Below are positions 1 through 11,999 of a stretch of DNA of 64,000 nt, piece by piece; position 1 is the first letter of the stretch, and every line of letters begins with the position of its first letter. The translations under genes and the position numbers were made by a program. The notes under the pieces are model-generated. The model was given only the letters and a program-made list of their open reading frames with translations. It was not told the DNA's origin and searched no databases. Location: contig CM072801.1 of NCBI GenBank assembly GCA_037013495.1, forward strand, positions 75,997,816-76,061,815. The letters are read 5' to 3'. The DNA is from Hippophae tibetana. Lineage: Eukaryota; Streptophyta; Magnoliopsida; Rosales; Elaeagnaceae.

Positions 1-3000
1 CTGTAACTTTCTTGTTTTGTCAACAAAATAGATAGGTTGTACACAAAAATGATATAACAAGAAAGAAAATACCACGAAAGTAAAGGATCTACGAAATGAA
101 ATCCAAATAAAAAAAGAATGACAATAAAAGTGAAAGAATACAACGACTTGAAGGACACAATTTAATTCTTTTTTTATGATTTCTGATTTAAGAAAGAACG
201 AAACAATCAAAGGACAAATTTTTATAAATGTAATATTCAAAAAATAGATAAATAAGGATAAATAAACCATTTTAAGCAACCAAGGCTATGATACCAAACT
301 ATGCAAATCCTTTTGGCGGAAATCATATGTTGCTAGGAACACAAAGAATAAGAAAGTTTGAATTGCTCAGAACATGTATAAGTTTATAGAATTGGAATAT
401 GAAAGAAGAAGAAAATAAAACAAGGCAATAGGGTTCGACCAAATTTTAAGATGTCTGTAAGTAGCGTTAACGACGGAATTTGGGTTGAAATATGACAATA
501 GAAAACTACAACTATAGTTCATTCTTTTATGTATCGAAAGGAGCTTCGATTTGATATATTATAATTGTCATTTCCATATACAAGTCAAAACTTATAACAG
601 TTTACAGTTTCAACCCCACTTGATAACTTCTTTTTGTTTTGAAATTGTGAACTGCTGTAACTTTCTTGTTTTTTCAATAACATAGATTGGTTGTACACAG
701 AAATGATATAACGAGAAAAAAATACCATGAAAGTAAAGGAGCTACGAAATGAAATCCAAATAAAAAAAGAATGACAATAAAAGTGAAAGAAAACAACGAC
801 TTGAAGGACACAATATCATTCTTTTTTTATGATTTCTGATTTAAGATAGAACAAAACAATCAAAGGACAAATTTTTATAAATGTAATATTCAAAAATTAG
901 ATAAATAAGGATAAATAAACCATTTTTCAGCAACCAAGCCTATGATACCAAACAATGCAAATCCTTTTCTCGTCCATCATATGTTGCTAGAAACATAAAA
1001 AATAAGAAAGGTTTAATTACTCAGAACATGTATAAGATGATAGAATTGGAATCTGAAAGAAGAAGAATAGAAAACAAGGCAATAGGGCGCGACCAAATTT
1101 GAAGATGTCTGTAAGTAGCGTATACGACGAATTCTGGGTTAAAATATGAGGATAGAAAACTACTGCTATAGTGCGTTTTTTTATGTATCAAAACGAGCTT
1201 CGATTTGATATATTATAATTGTTGTTTCGCTATAGGAGTCAAAATATATAACAATTTACAGTTTCAACCCCAATTGGTAACTTCGTTTTGTTTTGAAATT
1301 TTGAACTGCAGTAACTTTCTTCTTTTTTTCAAAAACATAGATAGGTTGTACACAAAAATGATATAAAGAGAGAAAAATACCACGAAAGTAAAGGAGCTAC
1401 GAAATGAAATCCAAATAAAAAAAGAATGACAATAAAAGTGAAAGAAAATAACGACTTGAAGGACACAATTTAATTCTTTTTTTATGATTCCTGATTTAAG
1501 AAAGAACAAAACAATCAAAGGACAAATTTTTATAAATGCAATATTCAAAAAATAGATAAATAAGAATAAATAAACCATTTTCAGCAACCAAGGCAATGAT
1601 ACCAAACTATGCATATCCTTTTGGCGGACATCATATGTACCCAGCAACTCAAAGAATAAGAAAGGTTGAATTGCTCAGAACATGTATAAGTTGATAGAAT
1701 TGGAATCTAAAAGAAGAAGAATATAAAACAAGGTAATTGGGTGCGACAAAATTTTAAAACATCAGTAAGTAGTGTAAACGATGGAATCTGGGTTAAAATA
1801 CGAGGATAGAAAAACTATTACTATAGTGCGTTTTTTTATGTATCGAAACGAGCTTCGATTTGATATATCATAATTGTTGTTTCGCTATACGAGTCAAAAG
1901 TTATAACAATTTACAGTTTCAACCCCAATTGGTAACTTCTTTTTGTTTTGAAATTGTGAACTGCAGTAACTTTCTTCTTTTTTTCAAAAACATATATAGG
2001 TTGAACACAAAAATGATATAATGAGAAAGAAAATACCACGAAAGTAAAGGAGCTACGAAATGAAATCCAAATAAAAAAGAATGACAATAAAAGTGAAAGA
2101 AAACAACGACTTGAAGGACACAATTTAATTCTTTTTTTTATGATTTCTGATTTAAGAAAGAACGAAACAATCAAAGGACAAATTTTTATAAATGTAATAT
2201 TCAAAAAATAGATAAATAAGGATAAATAAACCATTTTCAGCAACCAAGGCTATGATACCAAACTATGCAAATCCTTTTGGCGGCCATCATATGTTGCTAG
2301 GAACACAAAGAATAAGAAAGGTTAAATTGCTCAGAACATGTATAAGATGGTAGAATTGGAATATGAAAGAAGAAGAAAATAAAACAATGCAATAGGGTTC
2401 GACCAAATTTTAAGAAGTCTGTAAGTAGCATTAACGACGGAATTTGGGTTGAAATATGAGGATAGAAAACTACTACTATAATTCATTCTTTTATGTATCG
2501 AAAAGAGCTTCGATTTGATATATTATAATTGTCATTTCCATATACGAGTCAAAAGTTATAACAGTTTACAGTTTCAACCCCAATTGATAATTCTTTAGGT
2601 TCTGAAATTGTGAACTGCTGTAACTTTCTTGTTTTTTCAACAAAATAGATAGGTTGTACACAAAAATTATATAACGAGAAAAAAATACCACGAAAGTAAA
2701 GGAGCTACGAAATGAAATCCAAATAAAAAAAGAATGACAATAAAATTGAAAGAAAACAACGACTTGAAGGACAAAATTTCATTCCTTTTTTATGATTCCT
2801 GATTTTAGAAAGAACAAAACAATCAAAGGACAAATTTTTATAAATGCAATATTCAAAAAATAGATAAATAAGAATAAATAAACCATTTTCAGCAACCAAG
2901 GCAATGATACCAAACTATGCATATCCTTTTGGCGGACATCATATGTACCCAGCAACTCAAAGAATAAGAAAGGTTGAATTGCTCAGAACATGTATAAGTT

Positions 3001-6000
3001 GATAGAATTGGAATCTAAAAGAAGAAGAATATAAAACAAGGTAATTGGGTGCGACAAAATTTTAAAACATCAGTAAGTAGTGTAAACGATGGAATCTGGG
3101 TTAAAATACGAGGATAGAAAAACTATTACTATAGTGCGTTTTTTTATGTATCGAAACGAGCTTCGATTTGATATATTATAATTGTTGTTTCGCTATACGA
3201 GTCAAAAGTTATAACAATTTACAGTTTCAACCCCAATTGGTAACTTCTTTTTGTTTTGAAATTGTGAACTGCAGTAACTTTCTTCTTTTTTTCAAAAACA
3301 TATATAGGTTGAACACAAAAATGATATAACGAGAAAGAAAATACCACGAAAGTAAAGGAGCTACGAAATGAAATGCAAATAAAAAAAGAATGACAATAAA
3401 AGTGAAAGAAAATAACGACTTGAAGGACACAATTTAATTCTTTTTTTATGATTCCGTATTTAAGAAAGAACAAAACAATCAAAGGACAAATTTTTATAAA
3501 TGTAATATTCAAAAAATAGATAAATAAGGATAAATAAACCATTTTCAGCAACCAAGGCTATGATACCAAACTTTGCATATCCTTTTGGGGGACATCATAT
3601 GTACCCAGCAACTTAAAGAATAAGAAAGGTTGAATTGCTCAGAACATGTATAAGTTGATAGAATTGGAATCTAAAAGAAGAAGAATATAAAACAAGGTAA
3701 TTGGGTGCGACAAAATTTTAAAACATCAGTAAGTAGTGTAAACGATGGAATCTGGGTTAAAATACGAGGATAGAAAAACTACTGCTATAGTGGGTTTTTT
3801 TATGTATCGAAACGAGCTTCGATTTGAGATATTATAATAGTTGTTTCGCTATACGAGTCAAAAGTTATAACAATTAGCAGTTTCAACCCCAATTGATAAC
3901 TTCTCTTTGTTTTGAAATTGTGAACTCCAATAACTTTCTTCTTTTTTATAAAACATATATAGGTTGAACACAAAAATGGTATAACGAGAAAAAAATACCA
4001 TGAAAGTAAAGGAGCTATGAAATGAAATCCAAATAAAAATAGAATGACAACAAAAGTGAAAGAAAACAACGACTTGAATTACACAATTTAATTCTTTTTT
4101 TATGATTTATGATTTAAGAAAGAACAAAACAATCAAAGGACAAATTTTTATAAATGTAATATTCAAAAAAATAGATAAATAAGGATAAATAAACCATTTT
4201 CAGCAACCAAGGCTATGATACCAAACAATGCAAATCCTTTTGGCAGCCATCATATGTAGCTAGGAACACAAAGAATAAGAAAGGTTGAATTACTCAGAAC
4301 ATGTATAAGATAATAGAATTGGCATATGAAAGAAGAATAATAGAAAACAAGGCAATAGGGTGCAACCAAATTTTAAGATGTCTGTAATTAGCGTAAACGA
4401 CGGAATCTGGTTTGAAATATGAGGATAGAAAACTACTCCTATAGTGCATTCTTTTATGTATCGAAAGGAGCTTTGATTTGATATATTATAATGGTCATTT
4501 CCATATACGAGACAAAAGTTATAACAGTTTATAGTTTCCACCCCAATTGATAATTCTTTTTGTTATGAAATTGTGAACTGCTGTAACTTTCTTGTTTTGT
4601 CAACAAAATAGATAGGTTGTACACAAAAATGATATAACGAGAAAAAAATACCATGAAAGTAAAGGAGCTACGAAATGAAATCCAAATAAAAAAAGAATGA
4701 CAATAAAAGTGAAAGAAAACAACGACTTGAAGGACAAAATTTCATTCTTTTTTTATGATTCCTGATTTAAGAAAGAACAAAATAATCAAAGGACAAATTT
4801 TTATAAATGTAATATTCAAAAAATAGATAAATAAGGATAAATAAACCATTTTCAACAACCACGGCTATGATACCAAACTATGCATATCCTTTTGGCGGAC
4901 ATCATATGTACCCAGCAACTCAAAGAATAGGAAAGGTTGAATTGCTCAGAACATGTATAAGTTTATAGAATTGGAATCTCAAAGAAGAAGAATATAAAAC
5001 AAGGTAATTGGGTGCGACCAAATTTTAAAACATCAGTAAGTAGTGTAAACGATGGAATCTGGGTTAAAATACGAGGATAGAAAAACTACTACTGTAGTGC
5101 GTTTTTTTATGTATCAAAACGAGCTTCGATTTGATATATTATAATTGTTATTTCGCTATTCGAGTCAAAAGTTATAACAATTGACAGTTTCAACCCCAAT
5201 TGGTAACTTCGTTTTGTTTTGAAATTGTGAACTGCAGTAAGTTTCTTCTTTTTTTCAAAAACATAGATTGGTTGAACACAAAAATGATATAACGAGAAAG
5301 AAAATACCACGAACGTAAAGGAGCTACGAAATGAAATCCAAATAAAAAAAGAATTACAATAAAAGTGAAAGAAAACAACGACTTGAAGGACACAATTTAA
5401 TTCTTTTTTTATGATTTCTGATTTAAGAAAGAACAAAACAATCAAAGGACAAATTTTTATAAATGTAATATTCAAAAAATAGATAAATAAGGATAAATAA
5501 ACCATTTTAAGCAACCAAGGCTATGATACCAAACTATGCATATCCTTTTGGCGGAAATCATATGTTGCTAGGAACACGAAGAATAAGAAAGGTTGAATTG
5601 CTCAGAACATGTATAAGATGATAGAATTGGAATATGAAAGAAGAAGAAAATAAAACAAGGCAATAGGGTTCGACCAAATTTTAAGATGTCTGTAAGTAGC
5701 GTTAACGGCGGAATCTGGTTTGAAATATGAGGATAGAAAACTACTACTATAGTCCATTCTTTTATGTATCGAAAGGAGCTTCGATTTGATATACTATAAT
5801 AGTTGTTTCGCTATACGAGTCAAAAGTTATAACAATTAACAGTTTCAATCCCAATTGATAACTTCCTTTTGTTTTGAAATTGTGAACTGCTCTAACTTTC
5901 TTCTTTTTTATAAAACATATATAGGTTGAACACAAAAATGATATAACGAGAAAAAAATACCATGAAAGTAAAGGAGCTACGAAATGAATTCGAAATAAAA

Positions 6001-6169
6001 ATAGAATGACAACAAAAGTGAAAGAAAACAACGACTTGAAGGACACAATTTAATTCGTTTTTTATGATTTCTGATTTAAGAAAGAACAAAACAATCAAAG
6101 GACAAATTTTTATAAATGTAATATTCAAAAAATAGATAAATAAGGATAAATAAACCATTTTCAGCAACC
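1..6169 (+). repeat. Divergent, unordered left zone (monomers 1-9, types A, B and C)
   Basis: Monomer starts are 282 (C), 936 (C), 1590 (A), 2246 (C), 2898 (A), 3554 (A), 4209 (B-like, 'tagctagg'), 4861 (A) and 5517 (C). Bases 1-281 are the tail of another copy. Type C has 'catatgttgctagg' and is found only here. Neighbouring copies carry many private substitutions (for example 'ttttctcgtccatc' near 970 and 'acggctatga' at 4861), and no multi-monomer period is evident. Less homogenised sequence is usual towards satellite array edges, so an edge may lie to the left of the window; that is inference. Confidence 0.8.
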
Positions 6170-6821
6170 AAGGCTATGATACCAAACAAATCAAATTATT
6201 TTGGCGACCATCATATGTAGCAAGGAACACAAAGAATAAGAAAGTTTGAATTACTCAGAACATGTATAACATAATAGAATTGGCATCTGAAAGAAGAAGA
6301 ATAGAAAACAAGGCAATAGGGTGCGACCAAATTTTAAGATGTCTGTAAGTAGCATAAACGATAGAATCTGGTTTGAAATATGAGGATAGAAAACTACTCC
6401 TATAGTGGATTCTCTTATGTATCGAAAGGAGCTTCGATTTGATATATTATAATAGTCATTTACATATACGAGTCAAAAGTTATAACAGTTTATAATTTCA
6501 ACCCCAATTGATAATTCTTTTTGTTCTGAAATTGTGAACTGCTGTAACTTTATTGTTTTTTCAAAAAAATAGATAGGTTGTACACAAAAATGATATAACG
6601 AGAAAAAAATACCATGAAAGTAAAGGAGCTACGAATTGAAATCCAAATAAAAAAAGAATGACAATAAAAGTGAAAGAAAACAACGACTTGAAGGACACAA
6701 TTTCATTCTTTTTTTATGATTCTTGATTTAAGAAAGAACAAAACAATCAAAGGACAAATTTTTATAAATGTAATATTCAAAAAATAGATAAATAAGGGTA
6801 AATAAACCATTTTCAGCAACC
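6170..6821 (+). repeat. Single B0 monomer ahead of the first dimer block
   Basis: This copy has the B diagnostics ('gaccatcatatgtagcaagg') and closely matches the B half of the dimers that follow, including 'gtggattctc' before the dyad. It differs at 'aaattattttggcg', where the dimer copies read 'aaatccttttggcg'. It is probably the partner of an A copy lost or replaced to the left, because the preceding monomer (5517) is type C. Confidence 0.75.
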
Positions 6822-7477
6822 AAGGCTATGATAACAAACTATGCATATCCTTTTGGCGGACATCAGATGTACCCAGCAACTCAAAGAATAAGAAAGGTTG
6901 AATTGCTCAGAACATGTATAAGTTGATAGAATTGGAATCTAAAAGAAGAAGAATATAAAACAAGGTAATTGGGTGTGACAAAATTTTAAAACATCAGTAA
7001 GTAGTGTAAACGATGGAATCTGGGTTAAAATACGAGGATAGAAAAACTACTGCTATAGTGGGTTTTTTTATGTATCGAAACGAGCTACGATTTGAGATAT
7101 TATAATAGTTGTTTCGCTATACGAGTCAAAAGTTATAACAATTAGCAGTTTCAACCCCAATTGATAAATTCTTTTTGTTTTGAAATTATGAACTGCAGTA
7201 ACTTTCTTCTTTTTTATAAAACATATATAGGTTGAACACAAAAATGATATAACGAGAAAAAAATACCATGAAAGTAAAGGAGCTACGAAATGAATTCGAA
7301 ATAAAAATAGAATGACAACAAAAGTGAAAGAAAACAACGACTTGAAGGACACAATTTAATTCGTTTTTTATGATTTCTGATTTAAGAAAGAACAAAACAA
7401 TCAAAGGACAAATTTTTATAAATGTAATATTCAAAAAATAGATAAATAAGGATAAATAAACCATTTTCAGCAACCAA

Positions 7478-7490
7478 GGCTATGATACCA
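7478..7490 (-). other. Primer-binding-site-like motif, possible LTR-retroelement fossil (one per monomer)
   Basis: On the minus strand the monomer reads TGGTATCATAGCC. Eleven of the first 12 positions agree with the complement of the 3' end of plant initiator tRNA-Met, the usual primer-binding site of plant Ty1/copia-type LTR retrotransposons. It lies at the phase marker of every monomer: this site, 284-296 in the first copy, and so on. Recent A copies match slightly less well. A polypyrimidine stretch lies upstream on the same strand, as is common in plant LTRs. I cannot see LTR ends, gag or pol. An origin of the satellite from an LTR/leader segment is inference; chance similarity is not excluded. 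If real it is an ancient remnant, older than the A/B split. Confidence 0.4.
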
Positions 7491-7726
7491 AACAAATCAA
7501 ATCCTTTTGGCGACCATCATATGTAGCAAGGAACACAAAGAATAAGAAAGTTTGAATTACTCAGAACATGTATAACATAATAGAATTGGCATCTGAAAGA
7601 AGAAGAATAGAAAACAAGGCAATAGGGTGCGACCAAATTTTAAGATGTCTGTAAGTAGCATAAACGATAGAATCTGGTTTGAAATATGAGGATAGAAAAC
7701 TACTCCTATAGTGGATTCTCTTATGT

Positions 7727-7744
7727 ATCGAAAGGAGCTTCGAT
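7727..7744. other. Short dyad ATCGAA-6 nt-TTCGAT, one per monomer
   Basis: A 6-bp inverted repeat with a 6-base spacer (AGGAGC in B, ACGAGC in A) lies 251 bases after the monomer start, here and for example at 533-550. It is present in most monomers. In A copies of the first dimer block and a few others the right arm reads TACGAT, so it is not strictly kept. It could be a protein-binding dyad or simple coincidence; it does not match the CENP-B box as I know it. Confidence 0.5.
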
Positions 7745-7905
7745 TTGATATATTATAATAGTCATTTACATATACGAGTCAAAAGTTATAACAGTTTATA
7801 ATTTCAACCCCAATTGATAATTCTTTTTGTTCTGAAATTGTGAACTGCTGTAACTTTATTGTTTTTTCAAAAAAATAGATAGGTTGTACACAAAAATGAT
7901 ATAAT

Positions 7906-7949
7906 GAGAAAAAAATACCATGAAAGTAAAGGAGCTACGAAATGAAATC
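7906..7949 (+). other. Best-conserved block of the monomer (about 44 bp)
   Basis: From 'gagaaaaaaatacc' through 'atgaaagtaaaggagc' to 'tacgaaatgaaatc' the A, B and C families are nearly identical, whereas sequence just upstream differs strongly between A and B. Family switches in A-A and B-B junctions often map to or beside this block. Conservation may reflect protein binding, or the block may simply be a frequent site of exchange that keeps families alike. The 17-bp deletions at 30765 and 33366 remove its centre, so it is not essential in each copy. Confidence 0.6.
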
Positions 7950-8127
7950 CAAATAAAAAAAGAATGACAATAAAAGTGAAAGAAAACAACGACTTGAAGG
8001 ACACAATTTCATTCTTTTTTTATGATTCTTGATTTAAGAAAGAACAAAACAATCAAAGGACAAATTTTTATAAATGTAATATTCAAAAAATAGATAAATA
8101 AGGGTAAATAAACCATTTTCAGCAACC

Positions 8128-9434
8128 AAGGCTATGATAACAAACTATGCATATCCTTTTGGCGGACATCAGATGTACCCAGCAACTCAAAGAATAAGAA
8201 AGGTTGAATTGCTCAGAACATGTATAAGTTGATAGAATTGGAATCTAAAAGAAGAAGAATATAAAACAAGGTAATTGGGTGTGACAAAATTTTAAAACAT
8301 CAGTAAGTAGTGTAAACGATGGAATCTGGGTTAAAATACGAGGATAGAAAAACTACTGCTATAGTGGGTTTTTTTTATGTATCGAAACGAGCTACGATTT
8401 GAGATATTATAATAGTTGTTTCGCTATACGAGTCAAAAGTTATAACAATTAGCAGTTTCAACCCCAATTGATAAATTCTTTTTGTTTTGAAATTATGAAC
8501 TGCAGTAACTTTCTTCTTTTTTATAAAACATATATAGGTTGAACACAAAAATGAAATAACGAGAAAAAAATACCATGAAAGTAAAGGAGCTACGAAATGA
8601 AATCGAAATAAAAATAGAATGACAACAAAAGTGAAAGAAAACAACGACTTGAAGGACACAATTTAATTCGTTTTTTATGATTTCTGATTTAAGAAAGAAC
8701 AAAACAATCAAAGGACCAATTTTTATAAATGTAATATTCAAAAAATAGATAAATAAGGATAAATAAACCATTTTCAGCAACCAAGGCTATGATACCAAAC
8801 AAATCAAATCCTTTTGGCGACCATCATATGTAGCAAGGAACACAAAGAATAAGAAAGTTTGAATTACTCAGAACATGTATAACATAATAGAATTGGCATC
8901 TGAAAGAAGAAGAATAGAAAACAAGGCAATAGGGTGCGACCAAATTTTAAGATGTCTGTAAGTAGCATAAACGATAGAATCTGGTTTGAAATATGAGGAT
9001 AGAAAACTACTCCTATAGTGGATTCTCTTATGTATCGAAAGGAGCTTCGATTTGATATATTATAATAGTCATTTACATATACGAGTCAAAAGTTATAACA
9101 GTTTATAATTTCAACCCCAATTGATAATTCTTTTTGTTCTGAAATTGTGAACTGCTGTAACTTTATTGTTTTTTCAAAAAAATAGATAGGTTGTACACAA
9201 AAATGATATAATGAGAAAAAAATACCATGAAAGTAAAGGAGCTACGAAATGAAATCCAAATAAAAAAAGAATGACAATAAAAGTGAAAGAAAACAACGAC
9301 TTGAAGGACACAATTTCATTCTTTTTTTATGATTCTTGATTTAAGAAAGAACAAAACAATCAAAGGACAAATTTTTATAAATGTAATATTCAAAAAATAG
9401 ATAAATAAGGGTAAATAAACCATTTTCAGCAACC
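8128..9434 (+). repeat. A-B0 dimer HOR unit 2 of 4, first dimer block
   Basis: The A copy starts at 8128 and the B0 copy at 8783, 1307 bp in total. It repeats the 'catcagatgtaccc' and 'gagctacgat' variants of unit 1 and differs from it at only a handful of positions (for example 'aaaatgaaataacgag' where unit 1 has 'aaaatgatataacgag'). Confidence 0.88.
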
Positions 9435-10740
9435 AAGGCTATGATAACAAACTATGCATATCCTTTTGGCGGACATCAGATGTACCCAGCAACTCAAAGA
9501 ATAAGAAAGGTTGAATTGCTCAGAACATGTATAAGTTGATAGAATTGGAATCTAAAAGAAGAAGAATATAAAACAAGGTAATTGGGTGTGACAAAATTTT
9601 AAAACATCAGTAAGTAGTGTAAACGATGGAATCTGGGTTAAAATACGAGGATAGAAAAACTACTGCTATAGTGGGTTTTTTTATGTATCGAAACGAGCTA
9701 CGATTTGAGATATTATAATAGTTGTTTCGCTATACGAGTCAAAAGTTATAACAATTAGCAGTTTCAACCCCAATTGATAAATTCTTTTTGTTTTGAAATT
9801 ATGAACTGCAGTAACTTTCTTCTTTTTTATAAAACATATATAGGTTGAACACAAAAATGAAATAACGAGAAAAAAATACCATGAAAGTAAAGGAGCTACG
9901 AAATGAAATCGAAATAAAAATAGAATGACAACAAAAGTGAAAGAAAACAACGACTTGAAGGACACAATTTAATTCGTTTTTTATGATTTCTGATTTAAGA
10001 AAGAACAAAACAATCAAAGGACCAATTTTTATAAATGTAATATTCAAAAAATAGATAAATAAGGATAAATAAACCATTTTCAGCAACCAAGGCTATGATA
10101 CCAAACAAATCAAATCCTTTTGGCGGCTATCATATGTAGCAAGGAACACAAAGAATAAGAACTGTTGAATTTCTCAAAACATGTATAACATAATAGAATT
10201 GGCATCTGAAAGAAGAAGAATAGAAAACAAGGCAATAGGGTGCGACCAAATTTTAAGATGTCTGTAAGTAGCGTAAACGACAGAATCTTGTTTGAAATAT
10301 GAGGATAGAAAACTACTCCTATAGTGCATTCTCTTATGTATCGAAAGGAGCTTCGATTTGATATATTATAATAGTCATTTACATATACGAGTCAAAAGTT
10401 ATAACAGTTTATAGTTTCAACACCAATTGATAATTCTTTTTGTTCTGAAATTGTGTACTGCTGTAACTTTATTGTTTTTTCAAAAAAATAGATAGGTTGT
10501 ACACAAAAATGATATAACGAGAAAAAAATACCATGAAAGTAAAGGAGCTACGAAATGAAATCCAAATAAAAAAAGAATGACAATAAAAGTGAAAGAAAAC
10601 AACGACTTGAAGGACACAATTTCATTCTTTTTTTATGATTCTTGATTTAAGAAAGAACAAAACAATCAAAGGACAAATTTTTATAAATGTAATATTCAAA
10701 AAATAGATAAATAAGGGTAAATAAACCATTTTCAGCAACC
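9435..10740 (+). repeat. A-B0 dimer HOR unit 3 of 4, first dimer block
   Basis: The A copy starts at 9435 and the B0 copy at 10089, 1306 bp in total. The A copy is nearly identical to that of unit 2. The B0 copy shifts to 'ggcggctatcatatg' and 'aagaactgttg', variants shared with unit 4. Units 1-2 and 3-4 therefore form pairs. Confidence 0.88.
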
Positions 10741-11999
10741 AAGGCTATGATAACAAACTATGCATATCCTTTTGGCGGACATCATATGTACCCAGCAACT
10801 CAAAGAATAAGAAAGGTTGAATTGCTCAGAACATGTATAAGTTGATAGAATTGGAATCTAAAAGAAGAAGAATATAAAACAAGGTAATTGGGTGCGACAA
10901 AATTTTAAAACATCAGTAAGTAGTGTAAACGATGGAATCTGGGTTAAAATACGAGGATAGAAAAACTACTGCTATAGTGGGTTTTTTTTATGTATCGAAA
11001 CGAGCTACGATTTGAGATATTATAATAGTTGTTTCGCTATACGAGTCAAAAGTTATAACAATTAGCAGTTTCAACCCCAATTGATAAATTCTTTTTGTTT
11101 TGAAATTATGAACTGCAGTAACTTTCTTCTTTTTTATAAAACATATATAGGTTGAACACAAAAATGAAATAACGAGAAAAAAATACCATGAAAGTAAAGG
11201 AGCTACGAAATGAAATCGAAATAAAAATAGAATGACAACAAAAGTGAAAGAAAACAACGACTTGAAGGACACAATTTAATTCGTTTTTTATGATTTCTGA
11301 TTTAAGAAAGAACAAAACAATCAAAGGACAAATTTTTATAAATGTAATATTCAAAAAATAGATAAATAAGGATAAATAAATCATTTTCAGCAACCAAGGC
11401 TATGATACCAAACAAATCAAATCCTTTTGGCGGCTACCATATGTAGCAAGGAACACAAAGAATAAGAACTGTTGAATTTCTCAAAACATGTATAACATAA
11501 TAGAATTGGCATCTGAAAGAAGAAGAATAGAAAACAAGGCAATAGGGTGCGACCAAATTTTAAGATGTCTGTAAGTAGCGTAAACGACAGAATCTTGTTT
11601 GAAATATGAGGATAGAAAACTACTCCTATAGTGCATTCTCTTATGTATCGAAAGGAGCTTCGATTTGATATATTATAATAGTCATTTACATATACGAGTC
11701 AAAAGTTATAACAGTTTATAGTTTCAACCCCAATTGATAATTCTTTTTGTTCTGAAATTGTGTACTGCTGTAACTTTATTGTTTTTTCAAAAAAATAGAA
11801 AGGTTGTACACAAAAATGATATAACGAGAAAAAAATACCATGAAAGTAAAGGAGCTACGAAATGAAATCCAAATAAAAAAAGAATGACAATAAAAGTGAA
11901 AGAAAACAACGACTTGAAGGAAAAAATTTCATTCTTTTTTATGATTCCTGATATTCAAAAAATAGATAAATAAGGGTAAATAAACCATTTTCAGCAACC
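10741..11999 (+). repeat. A-B0 dimer HOR unit 4 of 4, carrying a 47-bp deletion
   Basis: The A copy starts at 10741 and the B0 copy at 11396. The unit is 1259 bp instead of 1307 because about 47 bases are missing near 11951, plus one T from the preceding T-run. The B0 copy reads 'ggcggctaccatatg', so its NdeI hexamer is still present. Confidence 0.88.
11941..11960 (+). other. 47-bp deletion junction in one monomer
   Basis: Other monomers run from 'tgattcctga' through 'tttaagaaagaac' and 'ataaatgtaa' to 'tattcaaaaaatag'. Here 'tgattcctga' joins directly to 'tattcaaaa' at about 11951. The lost segment counts to 47 bases. Both breakpoints are preceded by 'at', a 2-bp microhomology that fits slippage or end joining. 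I did not see this junction elsewhere in the window, so it is a private event that has not spread. Confidence 0.88.

Larger units (their letters stand above)
6822..8127 (+). repeat. A-B0 dimer HOR unit 1 of 4, first dimer block
   Basis: The A copy starts at 6822 and the B0 copy at 7476, 1306 bp in total. The A copy has 'catcagatgtaccc', which removes the NdeI site that most monomers keep, and 'gagctacgat', which disrupts the right arm of the monomer dyad. Both variants recur in the next two units, so they mark one amplified lineage. Confidence 0.88.
7476..8127 (+). repeat. Representative B0-type monomer (652 bp)
   Basis: This copy shows the monomer's internal order. A primer-binding-site-like motif on the minus strand lies at offset about 2-14. 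It is followed by the diagnostic 'catcatatgtagcaagg', which contains an NdeI site. A purine-rich stretch with 'gaagaagaatag' comes next, then a 6-bp dyad (ATCGAA / TTCGAT) at offset 251. An MfeI site (caattg) lies near offset 335. After that come a T-run/C/A-run tract of variable length and a conserved block at offset 430. The last 200 bases hold several A or T runs of five or more ('ttttttt', 'aaattttt', 'caaaaaatag'). No internal sub-repeat is obvious by eye. Confidence 0.9.

Noticed and set aside
533-550. Rho-independent terminator-like hairpin
   Set aside because: The stem is only 6 bp, is AT-rich and has no T-run directly after it. It recurs in every monomer with no gene upstream.
5985-5995. 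EcoRI site as a family marker
   Set aside because: It is seen only in the copies near 5987 and 7293, so it is a local variant rather than a property of the satellite. NdeI and MfeI sites are the widespread ones.
7727-7744. CENP-B box or another known centromere box
   Set aside because: The dyad and flanking bases do not fit the CENP-B box pattern as I know it, and the host is probably not a mammal.
7906-7949. Promoter or ribosome-binding site ('aaaggagctacgaaatg' looks like a Shine-Dalgarno sequence ahead of ATG)
   Set aside because: The ATG opens only a few codons before a stop in the usual copy, and the context is a eukaryotic-type satellite. The resemblance is coincidental.
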